Shown here one piece after another: positions 50,905-59,015 of a stretch of 64,000 nt of DNA. The notes under the pieces were generated by a model. That model was not told the origin of the DNA. It did not search any database and saw only the letters and a program-made list of their open reading frames with translations. Both the position numbers and the translations under genes were made by a program. Origin of the DNA: Nocardiopsis_C rhodophaea (GTDB taxonomy: Bacteria > Actinomycetota > Actinomycetes > Streptosporangiales > Streptosporangiaceae); NCBI RefSeq assembly GCF_039530945.1, contig NZ_BAAAPC010000023.1:27793-91792 (forward strand), written 5' to 3'. How positions within the stretch are numbered: position 1 is the stretch's first letter; each line of letters begins with the position of its first letter.

Positions 50905-52050
50905 TCAGAAGTCCAGCGCCTGCAGCAGGTCGCCCACCAGGTCGTCGGCCGACTCGATGCCCACCGAGACGCGCACCAGGTCCGCGGGGACCTCCAGCGG
51001 CGACCCGGCCGTGGAAGCGTGCGTCATGCGGCCCGGGTGCTCGATCAGCGACTCGACCCCGCCCAGCGACTCGGCCAGGGTGAACACGCGCGTGCGGTCG
51101 CACACCTTCAGCGCGGCCTCCTCGCCGGCGCGCACCCGGAAGGAGACCATGCCGCCGAACGCGCGCATCTGCCGCTTGGCCACGTCGTGCCCGGGGTGCT
51201 CCGGCAGGCCCGGGTAGAGCACCTGCCCCACCGCGGGGTGCCGGGACAGCTCGGCGGCGACCCGCTCGGCGTTGGCGCAGTGCCGGTCCATGCGCACGGC
51301 CAGGGTCTTGATGCCGCGCAGCGTGAGCCAGGCGTCGAACGGGCCGCACACGGCGCCCATCGTGTTCTGGTGGAAGGCGATGCGGTCGCCCAGATCGGGG
51401 TCGGACACCACCAGCGCCCCGCCGACCACATCGGAGTGGCCGCCCATGTACTTGGTCATGGAGTGCACGACGGCATCGGCGCCCAGGGTCAACGGCTGCT
51501 GCAGGTAGGCCGAGGCGAAGGTGTTGTCGACGACCAGCAGCGCGCCGCCGTCGTGGGCGATGCCGGCCAGCGCCTCGATGTCGGTGATGTTCAGCAGCGG
51601 ATTGGTCGGGGTCTCCGTCCAGATCGCCACGGTCTCGGGCCGCATCGCCGAGCGCACGGCCTCAAGGTCGGTCTGGTCGACGGCCTCCCACTTCACCCCC
51701 CAGCGGTCCAGCACCTTGGAGAACAGCCGGAAGGTGCCCCCGTAGGCGTCGCCGGGGATGATCACGTGGTCGCCTGGGTTGGCGATCGTGCGCAGCAGCG
51801 TGTCCTCCGCCGCCATGCCGGAGGCGAACGCCAGGCCGCGGGTGCCCGACTCCAGCGCGGCGATGCACTCCTCCAGCGCCGCCCGCGTGGGGTTGCCCGT
51901 CCGGGAGTACTCGTATCCGCCGCGCAGGCCGCCGACGCCGTCCTGGGTGTAGGTACTCGTCTGAAAAATGGGGACCACGACCGCGCCGGTCCCGGGATCT
52001 GCCTCTTGCCCGGCGTGAATGGCCAGGGTCTCGAACCCATCGAACGTCAT
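50905..52050 (-). CDS. metB: Cystathionine gamma-synthase / PLP-dependent Cys-Met enzyme
   Basis: 381 residues. Cys/Met metabolism PLP family: FETLAIHAGQEADPGTGAVV, YEYSRTGNPTRAALEECIAALE, FASGMAAEDTLL, VVDNTFASAYLQQPLTLGAD, and the PLP lysine in HSMTKYMGGHSD. It joins O-acyl-homoserine to cysteine giving cystathionine. Gamma-lyase activity (reverse transsulfuration) cannot be excluded by eye, and with cbs nearby either direction makes sense. Position matches Rv1079. A REP-like palindrome lies directly upstream. Confidence 0.92.
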   Translation of the reverse strand: MTFDGFETLAIHAGQEADPGTGAVVVPIFQTSTYTQDGVGGLRGGYEYSRTGNPTRAALEECIAALESGTRGLAFASGMAAEDTLLRTIANPGDHVIIPGDAYGGTFRLFSKVLDRWGVKWEAVDQTDLEAVRSAMRPETVAIWTETPTNPLLNITDIEALAGIAHDGGALLVVDNTFASAYLQQPLTLGADAVVHSMTKYMGGHSDVVGGALVVSDPDLGDRIAFHQNTMGAVCGPFDAWLTLRGIKTLAVRMDRHCANAERVAAELSRHPAVGQVLYPGLPEHPGHDVAKRQMRAFGGMVSFRVRAGEEAALKVCDRTRVFTLAESLGGVESLIEHPGRMTHASTAGSPLEVPADLVRVSVGIESADDLVGDLLQALDF

Positions 52051-52098
52051 GGCCCCAGACTAACGGCGCCGGCCGGACCGCGTCGCACGCGCCTTCTC

Positions 52099-52164
52099 CC
52101 GTTGATCTCGGCGATATCGACCGAATAACAGCGAAAATTAGGGCGATATCGCCGAGATCAACGG
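52099..52164. repeat. REP-like palindrome, copy B
   Basis: 21-bp perfect arms (52099-52119 and 52144-52164, containing CGTTGATCTCGGCGATATCG) around a 24-nt A/T-rich loop. Between the acyltransferase stop and the metB start. Confidence 0.8.
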
Positions 52165-52192
52165 AGGTAGGGGCGCTGTGGGTGTGCGGGGG

Positions 52193-52828
52193 TCACACGG
52201 CGGTGCCGCGCATCGGCGGGTCCCACCCGGCCTCGGGGTCGTAGCGGCGCACGACCTTGCCGGGGATACCGGCGATGACGCTGTGGTCGGGGTACGTGCC
52301 GGGGCGGACGACCGTGCTGGCGGCCACCACGCAGTTCCGGCCCAGCCGCACGCCGGGGAGGATGACGGCGTTAGTACCGATCCAGCTCCCGCGGCCGATG
52401 GCCACCGGCTCGTCGGACGGCCACTGGCGGCCCACGGGCACCTCGGTGTCGGTGTACACGTGGTTCTGGTCGGTGATGTAGACGTAGGGGCCGGTGAACA
52501 CGTCATCGCCGATGTCGATCGAGGTGTGGGCGACGACGTGCGAACCGCGGCCGATCGTGCATCCGCTGCCGATGCGCACCAGCGGCTCGGGCCCCAGGTC
52601 GAGGCCGGGCACCATCCCGGCGGTGAGGGTGATGTCCGCGCCGAGCAAGGTGTGCTCGCCGATCTCGATCCAGGGCTCCCCGAAGATCGTCGCGGGGGGA
52701 AACGCGATCGAGGTGCCGGTTCCGAACGCCGCGAACTTGCGCGCCGCGCGGGACCCCGCGCGGATCTGGGCACGCCGCCGGGCCCACGACCACACCCCGC
52801 GCACTATCCAGGACAACAGTCGCGACAC
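52193..52828 (-). CDS. Hexapeptide-repeat (left-handed beta helix) acyltransferase
   Basis: 211 residues. GTG start with AGGGG upstream. A run of hexapeptide turns is visible from about residue 65: GEHTLLGADITLTAG, GSGCTIGRGSHVVAHTSIDIG, and WIGTNAVILPGVRLGRNCVVAA, the CoA-acyltransferase LbH fold of the maltose/galactoside O-acetyltransferase group. It presumably O-acetylates a sugar or cell-surface glycan, substrate unknown. It separates metB from cbs on the same strand; a serine acetyltransferase role in cysteine supply would fit the neighbours but the sequence is not CysE-like. Confidence 0.88.
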   Translation of the reverse strand: MSRLLSWIVRGVWSWARRRAQIRAGSRAARKFAAFGTGTSIAFPPATIFGEPWIEIGEHTLLGADITLTAGMVPGLDLGPEPLVRIGSGCTIGRGSHVVAHTSIDIGDDVFTGPYVYITDQNHVYTDTEVPVGRQWPSDEPVAIGRGSWIGTNAVILPGVRLGRNCVVAASTVVRPGTYPDHSVIAGIPGKVVRRYDPEAGWDPPMRGTAV

Positions 52829-52965
52829 CCGAATCCCCTGCGTTGAAAGTCTCCGCCCGCCGGAGGTATCTACCGGCCGGTAATGATGCTGTGAACTGTA
52901 ATAGCATCCGGCGCCTCATGCGGGGACGGGCCGGTGGCGCCGTGGTCGGCGCCGGGTGCGCGGCC

Positions 52966-53001
52966 CCGCGGGGGCGCCCGGTCGACCGGGCGCCCCCGCG
53001 G
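52966..53001 (-). terminator. 36-bp perfect palindrome after cbs
   Basis: Two contiguous 18-nt arms starting CCGCGGGGGCGCCCGG, with no unpaired loop besides the turn, 11 nt past the cbs stop. Confidence 0.75.
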
Positions 53002-53012
53002 CACATATCCGG

Positions 53013-54380
53013 CTAGGACGAGAGATGGGCCAGCAGGTCCTGACGGGTGAGGACGCCGGCCGGCTTGCCGTCCACCAGCACCACGACGGCACCGGCCTTC
53101 TGCAGCATCTGCACGCACCGGCTCACCGGCTCACCGGAGCCGACCTGAGGCAGCGACGCGCCCATGTGCTTGTCCACCGGGTCGCCGAGCTGCGCGCGGT
53201 CGTTGAACAGGGCGTCGAGCATGTCGCGCTCGGCCACCGAGCCCACGACCTCGGGCGCCATGACCGGCGGTTCCTCCTTCAGGACCGGCAGCTGGGAGAC
53301 CCCGTACTCCCGCATGATCGTCACGGCCTCGCCCACGGTCTCGTGCGGGTGGACGTGCACGAAGTCCGGCAGGTCGGCCCCCTTGGATCCGAGCACCTGC
53401 CCGGCGGTGACCTCCTCGGTCTCGGCCGACAGGAAGCCGTAGTCCGCCATCCACTCGTCGTTGAAGATCTTGGTCAGGTAGCCGCGCCCGCCGTCGGGCA
53501 GCAGGACCACGATCACGTCGTCGGGTGACGCGGTCTCCGCGACCTTCAGCGCCGCGACCACGGCCATCCCGCACGATCCGCCGACCAGCAGCGACTCGTC
53601 CTTGGCGAGTCGGCGGGTCATGAGGAACGAGTCCTTGTCGCTGACCGCGATGATCTCATCGCAGATGGTGGTGTCGTAGGTCTCGGGCCAGATGTCCTCG
53701 CCGACACCCTCGACCAGGTAGGGGCGGCCGCTGCCGCCGGAGTAGACGGACCCCTCCGGGTCGGCACCGATGATCTTGACCTTGCCGCCGGAGACTTCCT
53801 TGAGGTAGCGGCCGGTGCCGCTGATGGTGCCGCCGGTGCCGATACCCGCCACGAAGTGCGTGATGCGGCCCTCGGTCTGCTCCCAGATCTCCGGGCCGGT
53901 GCTCTCGTAGTGGGACTGGGGGTTGTTCTGGTTGGTGTACTGGTTCGGCTTCCACGCGCCGGGGATGGTGGTGGCGAGCCGGTCCGACACCGAGTAGTAG
54001 GAGTCGGGGTGGTCGGGAGCGACGGTGGTCGGGCAGACCACGACCTCGGCGCCGTAGGCGCGCAGGACCGCCAGTTTGTCGTTGCCGACCTTATCCGGGC
54101 AGACGAACACGCAGCGGTAGCCGCGCTCGGCCGCCACGATGGCCAGGCCCACGCCGGTGTTGCCCGATGTCGGCTCGACGATGGTGCCGCCCGGCTTGAG
54201 CAGGCCCTTCTCCTCGGCGTCGAGGACCATCTTCAACGCGATGCGGTCCTTCACCGAACCGCCGGGGTTGAAGTACTCGGCCTTCGCCAGCACCGTGGGG
54301 GCGAGACCGTTGGTCACCTTGTTCATTCGTAGCAGCGGAGTGTCGCCGACCAGCTCAATCAGTGAGTTGTGCACCCGCAT
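53013..54380 (-). CDS. cbs: Cystathionine beta-synthase
   Basis: 455 residues. PLP fold-type II: ELVGDTPLLRMNKVTNG, the PLP lysine in FNPGGSVKDRIALKMV, IVEPTSGNTGVGLAIVAAERG, and FVAGIGTGGTISGTGRYLKE. A C-terminal tandem CBS-domain pair (about 335-455) completes it (VHVHPHETVGEAVTIMREYG, SRCVQMLQKAGAVVVLVDGKPAGVLTRQD), so nucleotide or SAM regulation is possible. It condenses serine and homocysteine. No heme-binding N-terminus. With metB it gives transsulfuration. ATG 54380. Confidence 0.95.
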   Translation of the reverse strand: MRVHNSLIELVGDTPLLRMNKVTNGLAPTVLAKAEYFNPGGSVKDRIALKMVLDAEEKGLLKPGGTIVEPTSGNTGVGLAIVAAERGYRCVFVCPDKVGNDKLAVLRAYGAEVVVCPTTVAPDHPDSYYSVSDRLATTIPGAWKPNQYTNQNNPQSHYESTGPEIWEQTEGRITHFVAGIGTGGTISGTGRYLKEVSGGKVKIIGADPEGSVYSGGSGRPYLVEGVGEDIWPETYDTTICDEIIAVSDKDSFLMTRRLAKDESLLVGGSCGMAVVAALKVAETASPDDVIVVLLPDGGRGYLTKIFNDEWMADYGFLSAETEEVTAGQVLGSKGADLPDFVHVHPHETVGEAVTIMREYGVSQLPVLKEEPPVMAPEVVGSVAERDMLDALFNDRAQLGDPVDKHMGASLPQVGSGEPVSRCVQMLQKAGAVVVLVDGKPAGVLTRQDLLAHLSS

Positions 54381-54854
54381 GAGATCTGTTCGTCCCCTTC
54401 AAAGCATGAGATCGCTTGTTCGCCTCCGGGTGCCTCAGCCCGCCATGCTCCGCGCTTGGGTGACCTGCGGTGCGGCCCCAGCCCGGCTCACTCGCGATGC
54501 CTGTGACAGCCGCGGATCTCGCGAACCGTCGTGGTCACGGCCGCCAATTGCCGTGCACGGGCCGGTTAGGTCCGTGTTACCTGCACCTTAACGTGACTAT
54601 GCCCAGTGCGACATGCCCAGAGATCACCGGGAAGGCCGGTTTCGGCCGCGAGCGTCGCCACCTCGACCGTCGCGGAATCCGGCACGCGCCGCGGTCGTTG
54701 ACATGACTGCTACCGCTGAGTAATCCGGAGTACGGAGTGGACGGGAGGACCCCCGGGCTCTCGCGGCCCGGACGACGCGTACGGATCACCGCGGGCGGGA
54801 CGCCGGGAACGGACGCGCCAGGGGTCGTCCCCGTTCAGGACGGGAGACGGGGAT
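54381..54854. promoter_or_regulatory. Divergent region cbs / SGNH hydrolase
   Basis: 474 bp without a convincing gene. It includes a promoter-like TTGACA (54698-54703), 17 bp, TAATCC (54721-54726) directed to the SGNH gene, the best -35 match in the window. The start at 54855 has GGAGACGGGGAT upstream. I see no structure beyond short G/C hairpins in the rest. Confidence 0.5.
54698..54726 (+). promoter_or_regulatory. Sigma-70-type promoter for SGNH gene
   Basis: TTGACA followed after 17 bp by TAATCC. The -35 is a perfect match, the -10 only partial; about 130 bp before the ATG. Confidence 0.5.
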
Positions 54855-55919
54855 ATGTCGTTACGCGCCGCACGGGCTCGGAGAATCGCGACCGCCACCG
54901 CCTTCGGTGGCGGTGGGCTGACGCTCCTGGGCGCCGGAACCATCGCACTCCTCTACCTGCAGGCCAAGCTCGCACACCGCACCGTGGGCTTCACCGAGTG
55001 GACGCCTCCGCGCGTCAACGGCGTTTACGGGAGCGGGGACGGGGAGCCCATCTCGCTGGTGATGATGGGCGACTCCACGGCGGCCGGGTTCGCCCTCACC
55101 GACGGCCTGCAGACACCGGGGAGCCTGATCGCCAGCGGCCTGTCGGCGGTCGCCGAACGCCCCGTGCGGATGCGCAATGTCGCCGTCGTCGGCGCGACGT
55201 CGGCGGGCCTGTACGAGCAGCTGGAAGAAGTGCGCTCGATCGGGGCGGACCTGGCCATCATCTTCATCGGCGCGAACGATGTCATCAACCGGATGCGCCC
55301 GGCCGACTCCGTTCGCCACCTGCAGTCGGTGGTGCGCGAGCTGACCTCGATGGGCACGGCCGTCGTCGTGGGGACCTGCCCCGACCTCGGGTCGGTGCGG
55401 CCCATCGGGCAGCCGCTGCGCTTCGTCGCGCGGCGCTCGTCCCGCCAGCTCGCCGCCGCCCAGACCATCGCCGTGGTCGAGGAGGGCGGGCGCACGGTCT
55501 CGCTGAGCAACATGCTGGCCGACGAGTTTCAGACGTACCCTGATGAGCTTTTCGGCCCGGATCGTTTTCATCCCTCGGCGCGCGGCTACGCCCAGGCCGC
55601 GATCGCCGTGCTGCCCACAGCGTGTGTGGCCCTCGGCCTGCTGCCGGATCTGGAGACGGTCCCCGACCGCGACCAGGGCGAGGGCGTGCTGCCGGTCGAC
55701 CGGGCGGCCGTCGAGGCGGTCGAGGAGCCCGGCATGGAGGTCAGCGGCGCACGGGTCGCCGGGCACGAACGCGGCCCGCGGGGCCGCTGGGCGACCCTGC
55801 TGCGGCGCCGGACCAAGCCGCCGGTGCTGGACGTCCAGGGCGAGGGCGAGGCCGCGGCGGAGCGGGACGAACGGGAAGTCGACGCGGCGCGCGGCGCCCA
55901 CGCGGATGGCGGCGGCTGA
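54855..55919 (+). CDS. SGNH/GDSL hydrolase, membrane-anchored
   Basis: 354 residues. N-terminal signal/anchor (about 10-38), then an SGNH domain: block I MMGDSTAAGF with the serine, block II glycine in NVAVVGATSAGLYEQL, block III GANDV, and block V DRFHPSARGY with Asp and His. C-terminal tail of about 100 acidic/Arg-rich residues. The enzymes are esterases/acyl hydrolases; Rv1075c is the mycobacterial counterpart beside the thiolase and cbs. Extracytoplasmic location likely. The thiolase gene follows 138 nt downstream. Confidence 0.9.
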   Translation: MSLRAARARRIATATAFGGGGLTLLGAGTIALLYLQAKLAHRTVGFTEWTPPRVNGVYGSGDGEPISLVMMGDSTAAGFALTDGLQTPGSLIASGLSAVAERPVRMRNVAVVGATSAGLYEQLEEVRSIGADLAIIFIGANDVINRMRPADSVRHLQSVVRELTSMGTAVVVGTCPDLGSVRPIGQPLRFVARRSSRQLAAAQTIAVVEEGGRTVSLSNMLADEFQTYPDELFGPDRFHPSARGYAQAAIAVLPTACVALGLLPDLETVPDRDQGEGVLPVDRAAVEAVEEPGMEVSGARVAGHERGPRGRWATLLRRRTKPPVLDVQGEGEAAAERDEREVDAARGAHADGGG

Positions 55920-56057
55920 CCGGCCAACGGCGGCGGCACCGTCCGGCAAGGCGACCCCCGAGGTCAGCGGCATCACACCGACAAGCTAACTTGCCAGTAA
56001 CATCACGATCGGCCGCCCTGTCCGGACGGCCCGGCATCGAAGAGGAAGGCCGCGAGC

Positions 56058-57281
56058 ATGCCTGAAGCCGTCATCGTCGCGACCGCGCGTTCGCCCATCG
56101 GGCGCGCGTTCAAGGGGTCCCTGAAGGACCTGCGCGCAGACGACCTGACCGCCCAGATCATCTCCGCCGCACTGGCCAAGGTGCCGGAGCTGGACCCGAA
56201 GACCGTCGACGACCTGCTCCTCGGGTGCGGCCTGCCCGGCGGCGAGCAGGGCAATAACCTCGCCCGGGTGATCGCCGTCCAGCTCGGACTGGACATGGTC
56301 CCCGGCGCGACCATCACCCGCTACTGTTCGTCCTCGCTGCAGACGACGCGGATGGCCTACCACGCGATCAAGGCCGGCGAGGGCGACATCTTCATCTCCG
56401 CCGGTGTGGAGATGGTGAGCCGCTTCACCAAGGGCAACAGCGACTCGCTTCCCGACACCAAGAACCCGCTGTTCGCCACCGCCGAGGAGCGCACCGCCCG
56501 GCGCGCTGAGGGCGGAGCTCCGTCGTGGACCGACCCGCGCGAGGACGGCGAGGTGCCCGACGTCTACATCGCGATGGGGCAGACCGCCGAGAACGTGGTG
56601 CAGATGCGCGGCGTGTCGCGCGAGCGCCAGGACCGGTTCGGCGTCCGCTCCCAGAACCTCGCCGAGAAGTCGATCGACAACGGGTTCTGGGACCGCGAGA
56701 TCATTCCGGTCACACTGCCCGACGGCACCGTGGTCAGCGCGGACGACGGCCCGCGGCGCGGCACCTCCTATGAGAAGGTCTCCGAGCTCAAGCCGGTGTT
56801 CCGCCCCGACGGCACGGTGAACGCCGGGAACTGCTGTCCCCTGAACGACGGCGCCGCCGCGGTGATCATCATGAGCGACACCAAGGCCGCCCAGCTGGGC
56901 ATCACCCCGCTGGCGCGGATCGTGTCCACCGGCGTCAGCGCGCTGTCCCCGGAGATCATGGGACTGGGCCCGGTGGCGGCGTCCCGCCAGGCGCTAGCCC
57001 GCGCCAACATGAGCATCGACGACATCGACCTGGTGGAGATCAACGAGGCGTTCGCCGCGCAGGTGCTGCCGTCCGCCGACGACCTGGGGATCGACATCGA
57101 CGCGCAGCTCAATGTGAACGGCGGCGCGATCGCGGTCGGCCACCCGTTCGGAATGACCGGCGCGCGCATCACCACGACGCTCCTCAACGGGCTGGACTTC
57201 CACGACAAGACCTTCGGTCTGGAGACCATGTGCGTGGGCGGAGGCCAGGGCATGGCGGCCGTTTTCGAGCGCCTGAGCTAA
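56058..57281 (+). CDS. Acetyl-CoA C-acetyltransferase (thiolase)
   Basis: 407 residues. It cleaves or condenses 3-ketoacyl-CoA in fatty acid degradation. Thiolase active sites: nucleophilic Cys in ITRYCSSSLQTTRMA, NEAFAAQVLPSA, His in GGAIAVGHPFGMTGARITTT, and the C-terminal Cys in ETMCVGGGQGMA. N-terminus EAVIVATARSPIGRAFKGSL is typical of the FadA group (Rv1074c fadA3). ATG 56058 preceded by GAGGAAGG. A classical terminator follows. Confidence 0.94.
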   Translation: MPEAVIVATARSPIGRAFKGSLKDLRADDLTAQIISAALAKVPELDPKTVDDLLLGCGLPGGEQGNNLARVIAVQLGLDMVPGATITRYCSSSLQTTRMAYHAIKAGEGDIFISAGVEMVSRFTKGNSDSLPDTKNPLFATAEERTARRAEGGAPSWTDPREDGEVPDVYIAMGQTAENVVQMRGVSRERQDRFGVRSQNLAEKSIDNGFWDREIIPVTLPDGTVVSADDGPRRGTSYEKVSELKPVFRPDGTVNAGNCCPLNDGAAAVIIMSDTKAAQLGITPLARIVSTGVSALSPEIMGLGPVAASRQALARANMSIDDIDLVEINEAFAAQVLPSADDLGIDIDAQLNVNGGAIAVGHPFGMTGARITTTLLNGLDFHDKTFGLETMCVGGGQGMAAVFERLS

Positions 57282-57319
57282 ACGGACATCCCGGCCGGCA
57301 CGACCGGGTCACCTGCTGA

Positions 57320-57351
57320 GGGGCGCCCCTGTCGAGGGGCGCCCCGTTTTT
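57320..57351 (+). terminator. Rho-independent terminator of thiolase gene
   Basis: GGGGCGCCCC (57320-57329) and GGGGCGCCCC (57336-57345) with loop TGTCGA, then GTTTTT. 38 nt past the stop. Confidence 0.9.
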
Positions 57352-57524
57352 CGTGCCTGTCCGGACCTGGGTCTCCCTCGCCGTCCCGTTTCCGAACGGG
57401 AGGTGAAGTCGAGCTGGAGGGACGGTAGGAGGAAAGTAACGTAAAAGCTGGGTTCGAGGGCTTGTCCGATTCGTGATCCTGATGCAAGGTCGCAGGTAAG
57501 TGCCGCTCATCCTCGGAGGTGCCT

Positions 57525-57770
57525 ATGTCGGTAACCCACTCGCCGGAGACCCACGCGATGCTCATCGCCCGTATCCCGTCCGTCACAGGCCGCCAACTCC
57601 ACGAGTGGTTCGACAAGCTAGAGAAGGGCCCGGGCCTCACCCGCTGCTCCGAGCGCACGAACTGGCTCGCTGACGAGTACCAGCTCAGCCACGGCTACGC
57701 ACAGGCCATCGTCCAGGAATTCGACCGGCGCCGCCGGAACCGCACAGCCATCCCGCGGCAGCGCCCCTGA
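57525..57770 (+). CDS. DUF4287 domain protein
   Basis: 81 residues from the ATG with GGAGG 5 nt upstream. SVTHSPETHAMLIARIPSVTGRQLHEWFDKLEKGPGL, then ERTNWLADEYQLSHGYAQAI is the DUF4287 pattern, a small helical domain often fused to DUF5655 and found in actinobacterial cytoplasmic proteins. Function unknown. Its transcript ends in the shared hairpin with the convergent Bax-inhibitor-type gene. Confidence 0.75.
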   Translation: MSVTHSPETHAMLIARIPSVTGRQLHEWFDKLEKGPGLTRCSERTNWLADEYQLSHGYAQAIVQEFDRRRRNRTAIPRQRP

Positions 57771-57800
57771 TACCCCAGCCCGACCCGTCCGTGAACATAA

Positions 57801-57842
57801 AGAACCGCCTCGCCCGGGCGGGATCCCGGACGGGGCGGTTCT
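57801..57842. terminator. Two-way hairpin between convergent genes
   Basis: AGAACCGCC (57801-57809) pairs with GGCGGTTCT (57834-57842) and the interior CGCCCGGG/CCCGGACG extends the stem. Confidence 0.75.
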
Positions 57843-57876
57843 GTGCGCGTCATGGCGCTCGGCGCCCTGGCGGCGG

Positions 57877-58767
57877 CTACTCGCTGAAGATCGAGTAGAG
57901 CATCCAGAAGAGGCGCAGCATCTCGATGTAGAGCCAGACCAGCGAGACCGTCAGGCCGAAGGCGAAGTGCCACGCCAGCTTGTTCGGGACACCGGCCGCG
58001 ATGCCGTCCTCGATGCCCTTGAACTCGATGGCCAGGGTGGCGCAGGCGATCACGATCATCACCAGCGAGACGATGATGCCGAGCGGCCCCGCCTCGCGCA
58101 GGCCGAGACCACCGGGGATGAAGAAGCTCACCACCAGGTTGAGCAGGACCATCACCAGGGCGGCGACCAGGGCGACCGAGACGACCTTGACGAAGGTGTT
58201 GGTCACCCGGATGATCCGCATCCGGTACATCGCCAGCATCGCCGCGAACGCGACGATCGTGCCGAGGACAGCCTGGGTGACCAGCTGTCCGGGGGCGGTG
58301 CCGGCCGACAGCTCGAAGATGCGGCTGATACCGCCGACGAACATGCCCTCAAGCGCCGCGTAAATCAGGATGAGCGCGGGGTTGGTGGACCCCTTGAAGG
58401 CGATAATCAGCCCCAGGACCAGTCCGCCCAGCATGCCGCCGAAGGTCAGCGCCATGCCCAGGCCGGGGTTGGCCGGGAACAGGAAGAACGTGATGGCGGC
58501 GGTCAGGATGACCATGCCGATCGTCATCGCGCTGCGGATGACGACGTCGTCGATCGACATCGGCCGGGCGTCCTCGGCCGACATGGGGGGCTGGCCGGGG
58601 GCCTGCCCGTAGCCCGGCTGACCGTAGGGGGGCTGGCCCGGTTGCGGGTAGCCCGCGTACTGCTGCTGGTAGGGCCCGCCCTGGCCGTAGGGTGCCTGAT
58701 AGGGCTGGCCGTAGCCCGGCTGAGCGGAGCGCATGGCCCGCTTCATGACGGGGTTGGAACTCCTCAT
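57877..58767 (-). CDS. Bax inhibitor-1/YccA family membrane protein
   Basis: 296 residues from the preferred ATG (MRSSNPVMKRA, the family opening; 58773 is an alternative). A Pro/Gln/Tyr-rich cytoplasmic N-terminus (YGQPYQAPYGQGGPYQQQY, to about 70) is followed by seven hydrophobic segments (MTIGMVILTAAITFFLF, GGMLGGLVLGLIIAF, LIYAALEGMFVGGISRIFE, AMLAMYRMRIIRV, IVSLVMIVIACATLAIEF, LAWHFAFGLTVSLVWLYIEML). BI-1 family members are pH-sensitive Ca2+ leak channels or stress-related; the exact role here is unknown. Single gene. Confidence 0.9.
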   Translation of the reverse strand: MRSSNPVMKRAMRSAQPGYGQPYQAPYGQGGPYQQQYAGYPQPGQPPYGQPGYGQAPGQPPMSAEDARPMSIDDVVIRSAMTIGMVILTAAITFFLFPANPGLGMALTFGGMLGGLVLGLIIAFKGSTNPALILIYAALEGMFVGGISRIFELSAGTAPGQLVTQAVLGTIVAFAAMLAMYRMRIIRVTNTFVKVVSVALVAALVMVLLNLVVSFFIPGGLGLREAGPLGIIVSLVMIVIACATLAIEFKGIEDGIAAGVPNKLAWHFAFGLTVSLVWLYIEMLRLFWMLYSIFSE

Positions 58768-59015
58768 CTGCATGTCTTCGCAAGCCTTTCCAGGGCGTCG
58801 CTAATCTCCCCTAACCTAACGCACCACCTGTGGCGGGGGTTCCGCGCGCCGGTCACGCTTGGGTGTCGACCTCGGTCCGCGGCTCCCCCGGTGCTGACCG
58901 GCGGCGGGAGCCACGCGCGTCGGGGACGGTCGGCGGGGTCCCGGCCCGGTCACCGCACAGGGGAGGCGGGACCGGACCGGGAACGGGAGGCGGGAAAAGG
59001 TCGGGGGACAGCGGC

